Positions 52,657 through 60,959 of a DNA stretch of 64,000 nucleotides are shown here, one piece after another. The stretch lies in the NCBI GenBank assembly GCA_016716475.1, contig JADJWG010000004.1, forward strand, positions 922,249 through 986,248. Reading direction: 5' to 3'. The position numbers and the translations under genes are program-made. The first letter of the stretch is position 1. Each line of letters opens with the position of its first letter. The stretch is from Phycisphaerales bacterium. GTDB lineage: Bacteria; Planctomycetota; Phycisphaerae; UBA1845; Fen-1342. A model generated the notes under the pieces. The model was not told where the DNA came from, searched no databases, and was given only the letters and a program-made list of their open reading frames with translations.

Positions 52657-53740
52657 TACATTGCTCGCCCTTCTGGGTGGTGCCAAGTCCGCAACCGCGA
52701 TCCGCGCCGATGGACGGCCGGGGAGGATCATTCTGCCCGACGACGAGAAGGCGCGGCGCGAGCTAGTCGCACTGCATGTTGCAGGTAGACCCGCCATGCT
52801 GCAATTTGTAGCGTCGGGTGACAAAGTGTGGAAAGAGCGCGTCCCGGCCGTCGCGCTCGGCGCATACTGCCCGGACGCCGATGGCCGGGCGCGGTGGATT
52901 GCCGTCGATGTTGACGCGGCCGATGGCCATGGGGAAGGTGGCCTACTGGACCCGCGTCACGCTGCTCGGTGTCTGGCCGAGCAGGCCGAGTACGCCGGGC
53001 TGGGGGGCGGCCTACTGACGGCCACTAGCAGAGGAGGGAAGGGTAGGCATGTATGGCTACTGCTGCCTGACCCAACACCGTTGGCCGATGCTGTCGTTGG
53101 CCTGGCTGCCATCGCGGCCGCGGCGATGCGGGTATCACACCAAGATGCTGCCGACGGCCCATTCCCGCACGCTTTCTCCACCGCGAAAGGGGTCGCCGAG
53201 CTCGGCCAGCCCGGGGCGGTGGAGTTGTTCCCGCGCTCCGTAGAGCGACCGGCATACGGCTGGCCGCTCACACTGCCCGGGGCCGGGGTCTACGCCGAGC
53301 GGGGCGGCGGCCTGCTGGTTGACGTTCTAGATGGTGAACCCAATGTCACGCTTCGGGCTGTGCCCCGTGCCGACGCCTACTACTGGCACAAGTGGGTCTT
53401 TGAGGCCCGCGCCCGGACCCCGCGAGCGCGCCCGCGGTCGAGAAAGAAGTTTGACTGGCTCAATAGCGCACCATATCTGCCACGGGACCGACGGGGGCCG
53501 TTAGCTTTCCTGGACGGTCGCGGGCGTGCTTTCCTGGAGGGTCGCACTACTGAGGGTGCCCGTAACGCCGCGTGCTTTTCAACGGCCTGCACGCTGCTCG
53601 GACATGGCATGCCGGAGGGCGCAGTGTACCAGCTTGTGCTCGGCGGCGGCCGCGCCTGCGGCATGTCCATGTCGGAGGTCAAGGTGTCGTTTGCATCGGC
53701 CGTGCGAGCGGTCGCGCGCCGGAAGGGGGTGCGCGCATGA
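52646..53740 (+). CDS. Archaeo-eukaryotic primase-like protein (TOTE-type)
   Basis: This replication protein of 364 residues shows the primase (AEP) core. WIAVDVDAADGHG carries the paired catalytic Asp residues, SRGGKGRHVWLLL is the second motif, and GAVELFPRS supplies the third. Similar TOTE-type primase domains occur in mobile elements. It would make primers for element replication together with the ATPase encoded next. The stop overlaps the next ATG (ATGA). The start at 52646 uses an AGGGGG ribosome site inside the preceding gene. Confidence 0.7.
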   Translation: MLVDTLLALLGGAKSATAIRADGRPGRIILPDDEKARRELVALHVAGRPAMLQFVASGDKVWKERVPAVALGAYCPDADGRARWIAVDVDAADGHGEGGLLDPRHAARCLAEQAEYAGLGGGLLTATSRGGKGRHVWLLLPDPTPLADAVVGLAAIAAAAMRVSHQDAADGPFPHAFSTAKGVAELGQPGAVELFPRSVERPAYGWPLTLPGAGVYAERGGGLLVDVLDGEPNVTLRAVPRADAYYWHKWVFEARARTPRARPRSRKKFDWLNSAPYLPRDRRGPLAFLDGRGRAFLEGRTTEGARNAACFSTACTLLGHGMPEGAVYQLVLGGGRACGMSMSEVKVSFASAVRAVARRKGVRA

Positions 53741-55212
53741 CTAGAACATCCGACATTGCAAACGCAATGCTGCTCGCATCGGCAGAAAATGACCCCCCGC
53801 TGACCCCGGCAATTGCTTGGCAACCCTTCCCTGCTGAGGCACTACCGGAGCCGATGCAGACCTTCGTGCACGCGGTCGCTGACGCAACCGGTACGGACCC
53901 TGCGTTTTCTGCCTTGGCCGCGCTGACGACGGCCGCGGGATGCATTGGCAATCGGGCGGCCGGACTTGTTCATTCTAGTTGGGTTGAACCCGCGATTGTG
54001 TGGGCGGCGCTGGTGGGCCGGTCCGGAACCACAAAAAGCCCCGTTCTGAAAATCTGCACCCGTCCCCTGGTGGAAATCTTCAAGGCAAACCGAAAGACGT
54101 ATGCCGACGAAATCGAGCGGCATGAGGTAGAAACTGAGCGGTACGCCGTACAGCTCGCCACCTGGAAATCAAAACAGAAGAACGAGACGACCGACCCGCC
54201 GGTCCGGCCCCCGGAACCGCGCGAAAAAAGGGTGCTGGTGTCCGACGTCACGATTGAAAAGTTGGCGGCGCTGCTCAACGACAACCCCCTTGGCCTGCTC
54301 GTTGTTCGTGACGAGCTCGCCGGGTGGGTGAAATCGTTCGATCAATACCGTGGCGGCAAGGGGGCCGATGCTGAGGGCTGGCTGTCCTTCTACGATGCGG
54401 CGCCACACTCGGTTGACCGCAAGGGAGGAGGCAGTACCTTCGTGGAGCGCGGCGCCGTCTCCATCTGCGGCACCATCCAGCCCGGCACCTTGCGCCGGGT
54501 GTTTGGCGCTGCTGAACGTGAAGCGGGGCTGCTCGCGCGCGTGCTGCTCTGCTGGCCCCCTGAGAAGCCGTCTTTGTATCGTGATGCGGGCGTACCCGAT
54601 GCCGTCATGGCCGCGTGGAAGACGCTGTTACAGACCCTGCTCAATTTGCCTCCGGGCGTTGATGAAGACGGCGACCCCCGGCCGCGCTGCCTGCCCATCG
54701 ACGAGTGGGCGAAAATGGCCTGGGTGTCGTGGCACGATGCCCACGAACGCATGATTGCCGATGAATCCGATGACGACATTCGTGCACACATGGCCAAGTT
54801 GCAGGGGATGTCCGTTCGGCTCGCCCTCATCTTTGAGTGCATCACCGTAGCAGCCGGTGGGCAGGCCGCACGGAGCATCGGCCGTGACTCCATCGACCGT
54901 GCAATCAAAATTGTGGACTGGTTCGCCCGCGAAACGCGCAGGGTCTATGGGCTGCTCAACGAGGGTGACGAGGAGCGGGAACAGCGTCACCTTGCAAGCT
55001 GGATCGAGGCCCGCGGCGGGTCGGTCACAGCCCGTGATTTAGCGCGTGGACTAAGGCGGTTCGGCGGCGATGCTGAGGCGGCAAGGGAGGCCCTGGAACA
55101 GTTGGAAGCGGCCGGATTTGGGCGGTTCAAGTACGCGCCGATCGGACCCGCCGGAGGGCGTCCAGCCGAGCGGTTTCAGCTTGAAGCGGCTCAGGGCGCC
55201 GACGAAACCTAG
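53737..55212 (+). CDS. DUF3987-family ATPase of mobile-element replication
   Basis: This protein of 491 residues belongs to the DUF3987 group that accompanies primases in phages and integrative elements. A Walker A-like GRSGTTKSPVL at about residue 93 and a Walker B-like LGLLVVRDELAGWVKSFDQYRGG at about residue 180 support an AAA+/RecA-like helicase role. Arginine-rich LLARVLLCWPP follows. A winged-helix-like tail (VTARDLARGLRRFGG) ends the protein. Its last 17 bases lie within the right 58-bp inverted repeat. Coupled to the primase gene by an ATGA overlap. Confidence 0.78.
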   Translation: MTRTSDIANAMLLASAENDPPLTPAIAWQPFPAEALPEPMQTFVHAVADATGTDPAFSALAALTTAAGCIGNRAAGLVHSSWVEPAIVWAALVGRSGTTKSPVLKICTRPLVEIFKANRKTYADEIERHEVETERYAVQLATWKSKQKNETTDPPVRPPEPREKRVLVSDVTIEKLAALLNDNPLGLLVVRDELAGWVKSFDQYRGGKGADAEGWLSFYDAAPHSVDRKGGGSTFVERGAVSICGTIQPGTLRRVFGAAEREAGLLARVLLCWPPEKPSLYRDAGVPDAVMAAWKTLLQTLLNLPPGVDEDGDPRPRCLPIDEWAKMAWVSWHDAHERMIADESDDDIRAHMAKLQGMSVRLALIFECITVAAGGQAARSIGRDSIDRAIKIVDWFARETRRVYGLLNEGDEEREQRHLASWIEARGGSVTARDLARGLRRFGGDAEAAREALEQLEAAGFGRFKYAPIGPAGGRPAERFQLEAAQGADET

Positions 55213-55253
55213 GTCGGCGCTATCGTGGCGCGGGGTTTCGGTTACGTCGGCGC
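55196..55253. repeat. 58-bp inverted repeat, right copy
   Basis: Perfect reverse complement of 48110-48167, 7.0 kb away. It covers the end of the DUF3987 gene and part of the 133-base gap before the Xre-like gene. Flanking bases are unrelated to those of the left copy. Confidence 0.9.
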
Positions 55254-55345
55254 GCAGTATGTGATGAAAATCGGATTTCCGAGCAGGGAGCGGGAAGGGC
55301 CGGAATATCATTGCGGACTAGCAAGGGGGGCGATAGGATGGTGCC

Positions 55346-55558
55346 ATGGTCTACGAGGACCTTAAAGAGCTTATCAAAACTTGCGGAATCGCAAGGTATC
55401 GTATTGCGCAAGATACAGGCGTACCTGAAAGCTGCCTGTCTCGTTTCGTAAACGGGATTTCCGCACTCAAGATTGAGCATGCGGAGCGGGTCGCGAACTA
55501 CCTGGGCTACAAGATCATGTTGCGACGGAAGCGCGGGCGGCGGAGAGGAGGTCCGTAG
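55346..55558 (+). CDS. Xre-like helix-turn-helix regulator
   Basis: This 70-residue DNA-binding protein has one HTH: LKELIKTCGIARYRIAQDTGVPESCLSRFVNGISALKIEHAERVANYLG, the lambda Cro/C1-like pattern. A basic tail KIMLRRKRGRRRGG may contact DNA or reflect a disordered end. It lies just before the integrase gene with a two-base gap, so the two are co-translated. The likely role is control of integration or of the element's switch. Confidence 0.85.
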   Translation: MVYEDLKELIKTCGIARYRIAQDTGVPESCLSRFVNGISALKIEHAERVANYLGYKIMLRRKRGRRRGGP

Positions 55559-55560
55559 CT

Positions 55561-56877
55561 ATGGCGAGCATCAGTAACCATGGTGGCCTGAAAGCGGTGC
55601 AATTCATCGGCCCGGTAGACGGGAAGCGCCGAACGATCAGGTTGGGGCGTGTGCATCGCCGGGAAGCCCTCAGCGTCAAGTTGCACGTTGAACGGCTGCT
55701 CGCATCAAAGCGGACCGGACATACACCCGAGCAAGGTACCGCGGAATGGCTGCTCGCCCTGGATGACCCCTTCTATGCTCGCCTGGTGGCGGTAGGGCTG
55801 GTCCCAGATAGGGAATCTGCCCTGCTCGCATCGTTCATCGACTCCTACATCGGGAGCCGCACGGACACGAAGAACTCAACCTGCACGACGTACAAGCGGG
55901 CGCGGGCAAAGCTGGTGACATTCTTCGGCGAGGATCGAAAGCTGGGGACGATCCATCCCGGAGAGTGTGACGACTTTGCCCGGTGGCTCCGGAAGCCGGA
56001 TGGTGGGGGGCTGGCTGAGGCAACAGCCCGAAAGACCGTGCAGATTGGGAAGCAACTTTTCCGGGCTGCCCTACGGAAACGACTCGTGAGCGTGAATCCA
56101 TTTGCGGACCTTTCCGGGGGCGTGATTGCGAACAGGACTAAGGACCGCTTCGTAACGCCCGCAGAGACAGTCAAGCTGCTGGAGGCATGCCCGGACACCC
56201 AATGGCGGGCAATCGTGGCCCTGACGCGGTTTGGGGGGCTCCGGTGCCCGTCTGAGGTACTGGCGCTGAAGTGGGAAGATATCGACTTCGCAGCGAGCAA
56301 GATGATGGTGCACTCACCCAAAACGGAGCACCATGCGGGCAAGGCATTCCGGCTGGTGCCCTTGTTCCCGGAGTTGTTGCCGATCCTTGAAGACTTGCAC
56401 GAACTGGCGGAGCCGGGGACGGTGCACGTTGTGACACGCTACCGGGAGGCAACACAGAACCTCCGCACGACGTTCCTGAAGATCATCAAGCGGGCGGGGC
56501 TTACACCGTGGGCGAAGCTGTTTCAGAACCTTCGTTCTAGCCGTGAGACAGAACTAGCCGAGCGGTTCCCGGTGCATGTGGCTGCGGCCTGGATCGGAAA
56601 TAGTACGCTGGTGGCTGCTCGGCATTACCTGCAAGTCACGGATGCGCACTTCGGGGCCGCGGTTGAGACACCGGGACAATCTGAGCAGCCGGGCGCGCTG
56701 CAAAATGCGGTGCAGCAGACTGACGCGAGGGCTTGCAAACAGATGCAGGAGGAAGAAGGGGAAGAATCAGAATCCGCGTTCTGCGCTTCCCTGCAAGGGT
56801 TTGCAAGCGATCGTAAGTCTTTGCAAAATAAGGGGTTGGGCGTTACAGGACTTGAACCTGTGACCTCATCCGTGTGA
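55561..56877 (+). CDS. Tyrosine recombinase (phage-type integrase)
   Basis: This is a site-specific recombinase of 438 residues. An arm-binding N-terminal region is followed by a core-binding domain (about residues 95-190, SFIDSYIGSRTDTKNSTCTTYKRAR) and the catalytic domain. The first Arg is in TRFGGLRCPSEVL, the Lys in SPKTEHH, the second Arg in LFQNLRSSRETEL (with Gln-Asn in place of the usual His), and the His/Tyr in VAAAWIGNSTLVAARHYLQ. The last 13 codons overlap the tRNA-Val 3' end, so integration preserves the tRNA and supplies the integrase stop codon. Confidence 0.92.
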   Translation: MASISNHGGLKAVQFIGPVDGKRRTIRLGRVHRREALSVKLHVERLLASKRTGHTPEQGTAEWLLALDDPFYARLVAVGLVPDRESALLASFIDSYIGSRTDTKNSTCTTYKRARAKLVTFFGEDRKLGTIHPGECDDFARWLRKPDGGGLAEATARKTVQIGKQLFRAALRKRLVSVNPFADLSGGVIANRTKDRFVTPAETVKLLEACPDTQWRAIVALTRFGGLRCPSEVLALKWEDIDFAASKMMVHSPKTEHHAGKAFRLVPLFPELLPILEDLHELAEPGTVHVVTRYREATQNLRTTFLKIIKRAGLTPWAKLFQNLRSSRETELAERFPVHVAAAWIGNSTLVAARHYLQVTDAHFGAAVETPGQSEQPGALQNAVQQTDARACKQMQEEEGEESESAFCASLQGFASDRKSLQNKGLGVTGLEPVTSSV

Positions 56878-56910
56878 AGGATGCGCTCTAGCCAACTGAG
56901 CTAAACGCCC
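56837..56910 (-). tRNA. tRNA-Val (anticodon CAC)
   Basis: On the minus strand the cloverleaf is complete. The acceptor GGGCGTT pairs with AACGCCC. The D arm is GCTC...GAGC and the anticodon stem CATCC/GGATG with loop TTCACAC. The T arm is ACAGG/CCTGT around TTCAAGT. The discriminator is A and no CCA is encoded. The 3' part (56836-56852) is the integration core of the adjoining element. Confidence 0.93.
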
Positions 56911-57191
56911 GGCCGCAGCCGGCTCTCCGACTACTTTTGTATCAAACCACACTCGCCGGCTCCCGTCAAGGTTTGATCCGCGCTGCCGCTCGACCGACCG
57001 CCACTCCCTAATAAGCGACTGCAACAGCTTATGCAGAATTGCTCCGCTCCGACGGGTCGTGTTACCCCAGCCGAATGCGGGCGGCACTCGCCGCCGGCCG
57101 GGGTCTGGCCGCCTCTATAATTCCCCACCCCGCCGCGGAACGTGACCCGCGGAGTTGCATAGTACATTAGTGTGATGCCGAACGGATCAGT

Positions 57192-57851
57192 ATGAAGCGC
57201 GACGGACCGCCGCGGCTGCGGATCAACGAGATCTTCCATTCGGTCCAGGGCGAGGGTACCCGTGCCGGCCTGCGCTGCGTCTTTATACGGCTCACCGGCT
57301 GCCACCTGCGGTGCACCTGGTGTGACACTGCCTACGCCTTCTACGAGGGCGGCTGGATGTCACTCGACGCGATCCGTGCACGGGTGCGAGAATTCGGCTG
57401 CCCGGTGGTTGAGGTCACCGGTGGGGAACCGTTGCTGCAACCAGCCGTTTTTCCCCTGCTCACGCAACTCTGCGAGGAGTACCCGACCGTGCTCCTTGAA
57501 ACCAGCGGCGCGGTCTCCATCGCACAGGTGGATCCACGCGTGATCCGCATCCTTGACATCAAGTGTCCCGGCAGCGGCGAGGCAGCGCGCAACTGCTGGC
57601 CGAACATCGCACTGCTCACACCCCGCGATGAGTTGAAGTTCGTGCTCGCAGACCGTGCGGATTACGAATGGGCGCGCGACGTGGTTCACACGCACGGTCT
57701 GACGGCGAAATGCCCGGTGCTGTTCGCGCCTGTACATGGGCGACTCGAACCGCTGACCCTCACCGACTGGGTCCTCGCCGACCGGCTGGACGTACGGCTG
57801 GGGCTGCAACTGCACAAATACATCTGGCCGCCGGAGACGCGCGGCGTGTAG
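57192..57851 (+). CDS. queE: 7-carboxy-7-deazaguanine synthase QueE
   Basis: This radical SAM enzyme converts 6-carboxytetrahydropterin to 7-carboxy-7-deazaguanine in queuosine/deazaguanine synthesis. The 219-residue protein has the N-terminal INEIFHSVQGEGTRAG substrate motif and the cluster-binding CHLRCTWCD (CxxxCxxC). VEVTGGEPLLQ is the SAM-binding GGE. It is followed 48 bases later by queD, so the pair supplies consecutive pathway steps. Divergent from the tRNA and integrase region; the 280-base gap contains its promoter but no other gene. Confidence 0.93.
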   Translation: MKRDGPPRLRINEIFHSVQGEGTRAGLRCVFIRLTGCHLRCTWCDTAYAFYEGGWMSLDAIRARVREFGCPVVEVTGGEPLLQPAVFPLLTQLCEEYPTVLLETSGAVSIAQVDPRVIRILDIKCPGSGEAARNCWPNIALLTPRDELKFVLADRADYEWARDVVHTHGLTAKCPVLFAPVHGRLEPLTLTDWVLADRLDVRLGLQLHKYIWPPETRGV

Positions 57852-57899
57852 GATGCACCGCCGCTGGGTTCGCCGCGCCGGCCGCAGCAGGAGTCGCCC

Positions 57900-58262
57900 G
57901 TGCACGTGGAGTTGACGAAATCGTTCACGTTCGAAGCGGCCCACGCCCTTCCGACGTTTCCGGTGGGGCACAAGTGCCGCCGCCTGCACGGGCACAGCTT
58001 CCGGGTGGAGGTGCGTGTGGCGGGCACGGTCCCCGCGGAGCGCGGCTACCTGATCGATTACGGCGAAATCAAAGCGGCCTGCGAGCCGGTGCAGCAGCGG
58101 CTTGATCACTACTGCCTGAACGAGATTCCTGGGCTGGAGAACCCGACGGCGGAGAATCTCGCCCGGTACATCTGGGATGCGCTGCGGCCGGCGCTGCCGC
58201 AACTCGCGGCGGTGACGGTTTTCGAGACTTGCACAAGTGCCTGCGTGTATCGGGGCACATAG
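57900..58262 (+). CDS. queD: 6-carboxytetrahydropterin synthase QueD
   Basis: This enzyme makes 6-carboxytetrahydropterin from dihydroneopterin triphosphate, one step before QueE. The 120-residue protein shows the zinc histidines in FEAAHALP and LHGHSFRVEV, the catalytic Cys in VGHKCRRLHGH, and the DYGEIK and LDHYCLNE motifs; ETCTSACVY ends the fold. The start is GTG 57900 with CAGGAG upstream. Confidence 0.93.
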   Translation: MHVELTKSFTFEAAHALPTFPVGHKCRRLHGHSFRVEVRVAGTVPAERGYLIDYGEIKAACEPVQQRLDHYCLNEIPGLENPTAENLARYIWDALRPALPQLAAVTVFETCTSACVYRGT

Positions 58263-58636
58263 CACGTCGCCGCTGGGCATCCGTTGGCGGCTGGCTGCAA
58301 AATCGGGGTGGCAATGGGTTAGATTAGGACTGCGTGGAACCCCCCGCCCTTGCGAGCGCCTGACAGTGATTCCGTCCCTTTCTTGTTGAGTCGACGTGGG
58401 TTCGCGGGCAGCGCACTCCAAACCGGGCGGGTGGTCCTGTCTGTACCTCGCAGTGCCCAGAGGAACATGCGTGCCACTGCTCTGTGAGGAGTGTCTCCCG
58501 CCGCCGTGCGGGCCCGCGAATGTCGGGGTGGTCCAGCGCGAACGGGGCGTTCGATCTTATCCCCAGAACCGCGCGCTGGACCCCTCCCCGCGGGCTCAGC
58601 CGGGCACCGGTAGCACCGGTGCTCGCGCCATCCGGC
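58263..58636. other. Intergenic region between queD and a PEP-CTERM gene
   Basis: Convergent gap of 374 bases. Two overlapping plus-strand frames exist but have no recognisable content. I see no intrinsic terminator with a clear U-tract and no RNA gene. Confidence 0.4.
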
Positions 58637-59620
58637 TCAGCGACGGCGTGCTGCTGCTATAGCGAGCGCAAACACCAGTACAACAGTGGCGGGTTCGGGC
58701 ACAACAACCAGCAGCCCGCCGAGCGAGACCCCCGTATGCAGTTGGCTCTGCGGAATCCAGCCGTCGGTGACACCGTCGTAGCCCAGGCGGTGGATGATGC
58801 CGTTCCCGTGTCCGGCGACGAACATCTCGGTTCCGTCGGGACTGAAGGCGACGTCTAGCGCGCCGGTCAAGCCACCGATCATCGAATGCAGCGTCGGTTC
58901 CTGATTCGCGTCAAACGTGTAACGGAACACGGCCGATGCGTAATAATCCGCGACATACAGATCGCCTTCCGGCCCCCACGCCATGAAATGCAGCGACGAA
59001 GCGCCGGGGACTTGGATGGTTGGCAGCGGCAGGCCGCTATTCAGATCGAAGCGCTCGATTGTGTTGCCGGCCTTGCTGACGTAGAGGCGATCGCCGGTGA
59101 CCGAGACGGCCACGCCGCGCATGGTGCCTGCGCCAATCGTGCCCTGGGGCAGTGCCTGCCCCTCGGTATCGAAGGTGAAGCGTGACACCGCGCCAGCCGC
59201 ATTAGCGGCGAACAATTCGCCGTCGACCGGATTGAAGGCCGCCTCATGCACACCGTAGAGGCCGTTCCCGCTGATGACGCCGGTTGCGGTAAAGGCACCC
59301 GTGAGCGGCTCGAATGTGAAGCGAGAAAGCGACCCCGGGTTGTTGTTCCCGTGTCGATTGCTGACGAAGATCTCGCCGGCCGCATTGTGCGCCAGTCCGC
59401 ACGGATCGCTTAACTCCGCCGGAGAGATTCCCGCGCGCGGTGTGGCTGCGCCGCCGCTTCCGGCCACGTCATACAGCAGCACGCCGCCCCAGGTCGCCGG
59501 ATTTGTGTTGGCAGGCCCCGGAGGGGATTGGGTCACGAGCAGGTAGAATGGGTCCGCAAGCGCGCCGGTCGTCAGGCCGAGAGCGCATGTGCTGATGATC
59601 CAAAGATTTCGCGCCGACAT
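58637..59620 (-). CDS. PEP-CTERM protein with beta-propeller-like repeats
   Basis: This is a secreted protein of 327 residues. The signal peptide covers residues 1-22. The body consists of recurrent blade-like strands (GLAHNAAGEIFVSNRHG, EAAFNPVDGELFAAN, VAVSVTGDRLYVSKAG, MAWGPEGDLYVADYY, VAFSPDGTEMFVAGHG) of an NHL/SMP-30-like propeller. The C-terminus VPEPATVVLVFALAIAAARRR is an exosortase sorting signal. GAGGAG precedes the ATG at 59620. It is probably a surface protein; ligand unknown. Confidence 0.87.
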   Translation of the reverse strand: MSARNLWIISTCALGLTTGALADPFYLLVTQSPPGPANTNPATWGGVLLYDVAGSGGAATPRAGISPAELSDPCGLAHNAAGEIFVSNRHGNNNPGSLSRFTFEPLTGAFTATGVISGNGLYGVHEAAFNPVDGELFAANAAGAVSRFTFDTEGQALPQGTIGAGTMRGVAVSVTGDRLYVSKAGNTIERFDLNSGLPLPTIQVPGASSLHFMAWGPEGDLYVADYYASAVFRYTFDANQEPTLHSMIGGLTGALDVAFSPDGTEMFVAGHGNGIIHRLGYDGVTDGWIPQSQLHTGVSLGGLLVVVPEPATVVLVFALAIAAARRR

Positions 59621-60009
59621 GGCTTCTTCTCTCCTCAGGGTGGGACGAGGAACGAATGGTCCCCAACCCATTATGCGGCGCCGAATACACGCGATGCAAG
59701 CAGTAACTTCACGAGCAGATCAATAGGTGCATGACGGCGGCATCGGGCCCTGCGGATTGGGGGCGCGCGAGTTACAGGCCAGGGGCAGCGAAACACTTAT
59801 TACTACAGCAATGAAACAGCTTGAATCACAAGTGCACCAACACGTGTTGCACTGCCCTCGCCACTGTTGTGCCGGATGATGCGAGCACCATGTCGGGGAG
59901 GCATCAGATTCTCGGGTGCCCTCGCTTCACACTTGCCGTCGGCGCGGCGACTCCGGAAGTGGACGCTTCAGGCGCCGCAGTCCACCACACGTTGCTTCCA
60001 GCACCCGGT
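59621..60009. other. Intergenic region, no gene recognised
   Basis: 389 bases between the PEP-CTERM and aqpZ genes, holding the PEP-CTERM promoter. A 12-bp perfect palindrome CAACACGTGTTG lies at 59838-59849 and could bind a dimeric regulator. Nothing else stands out. Confidence 0.4.
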
Positions 60010-60747
60010 CTAGCGCTCGTCCGCTGGTGCCAGCAAGCGATAGGTAATGCCTGCCAGGGCGGCTCCCACCAGCGGCGCGACCCAGAACAGCCAGAGCTGA
60101 TTCAACGCGGCTACTCCGACGAAGAGGGCCGGCCCCGTGCTGCGGGCCGGGTTCACCGAGGTATTCGTGACCGGGATGCTGATCAGGTGGATCAGCGTCA
60201 GGGCGAGGCCGATCGCCAGCGGCGCAAAGCCGGCCGGCGCCCGCTTGTCCGTCGATCCCAGGATGACGAGGAGGAAGAAGTACGTCAGCACAACCTCGGC
60301 GACAAGACACGCCCACAGGTTGTACCCGCCCGGGGAGCGCTCCGCGTAGCCGTTGGTGGCGAAGGCGCCCGCGGAATCAGGGTGGATGACGAAGCTCGGC
60401 TGTCCGCTGGCAATCACATAGAGCACACCCGCCGCCGCGACCGCCCCGAGTAATTGTGCGATGACGTAGCCGGGCAGATCCTTCGCGGAGAAACGTCCCC
60501 CGAAGAGCAGTCCCACCGACACGGCCGGGTTGAGGTGGCAGCCCGAGATGTGCCCGATGGCATAGGCCATGGTGAGCACAGTCAGGCCGAACGCCAGCGA
60601 GACTCCCACCAGCCCGATCCCCAGGTTGAGGGGGGTGGCACCTTCCTGCGCAAGAAACTTCGCCGCGAGCACGGCACTGCCGCAGCCGCCGAACACCAGC
60701 CAGAACGTCCCGAGGAATTCCGCTACCAGCCGTTTACCCTGTGACAT
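60010..60747 (-). CDS. aqpZ: Aquaporin Z-like water channel
   Basis: This is a MIP-family channel of 245 residues with six transmembrane helices and two half-helices carrying NPA boxes: CHLNPAVSVG near residue 70 and SVNPARSTGPALF near residue 200. The second has the selectivity-filter Arg. The spacing and the ending NQLWLFWVAPLVGAALAG match AqpZ rather than glycerol facilitators, so water is the expected substrate in the inner membrane. The ATG at 60747 is the natural start. Confidence 0.9.
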   Translation of the reverse strand: MSQGKRLVAEFLGTFWLVFGGCGSAVLAAKFLAQEGATPLNLGIGLVGVSLAFGLTVLTMAYAIGHISGCHLNPAVSVGLLFGGRFSAKDLPGYVIAQLLGAVAAAGVLYVIASGQPSFVIHPDSAGAFATNGYAERSPGGYNLWACLVAEVVLTYFFLLVILGSTDKRAPAGFAPLAIGLALTLIHLISIPVTNTSVNPARSTGPALFVGVAALNQLWLFWVAPLVGAALAGITYRLLAPADER

Positions 60748-60959
60748 TGCACCGATCTCCTATCGAGTACGTGGTCGTCGCATGAAGGAGGCCGCTTGCG
60801 TTCTGCCGAAGTGCCCATTGTTTTGCGAGATCGCAAACAGAGACGTGGTTGGGGCGCAGCTCCTCAGCCGCACCGCTGGGGCGGATTATACCCGTTGGGC
60901 CGGTTGCGGCACCAGCGCCCTGGGATGCGGGCCGCCCGCTACGGGTTCGCGGTCCGGGC

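Larger units (their letters stand above)
47892..56858. mobile_element. Integrative element in tRNA-Val with capsid, primase and integrase genes
   Basis: About 9 kb are bounded by TTGGGCGTTACAGGACT direct repeats (47892-47908 and 56836-56852). These extend with one mismatch to GAACC and correspond to the acceptor/T-arm end of the tRNA. The integrase gene lies at the tRNA end and reads into it, as in classic tRNA-integrated elements. Cargo: Phd-like antitoxin, RHH protein, protease-capsid fusion, excisionase-like HTH, AEP-like primase, DUF3987 ATPase, Xre regulator. All coding genes face one way. No portal, terminase or tail gene is seen, suggesting a phage satellite or reduced prophage. Confidence 0.82.

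Noticed and set aside
58396..58858. Overlapping plus-strand frames after queD
   Set aside because: Arg/Ser/Pro-rich products without domains; they partly oppose the PEP-CTERM gene.
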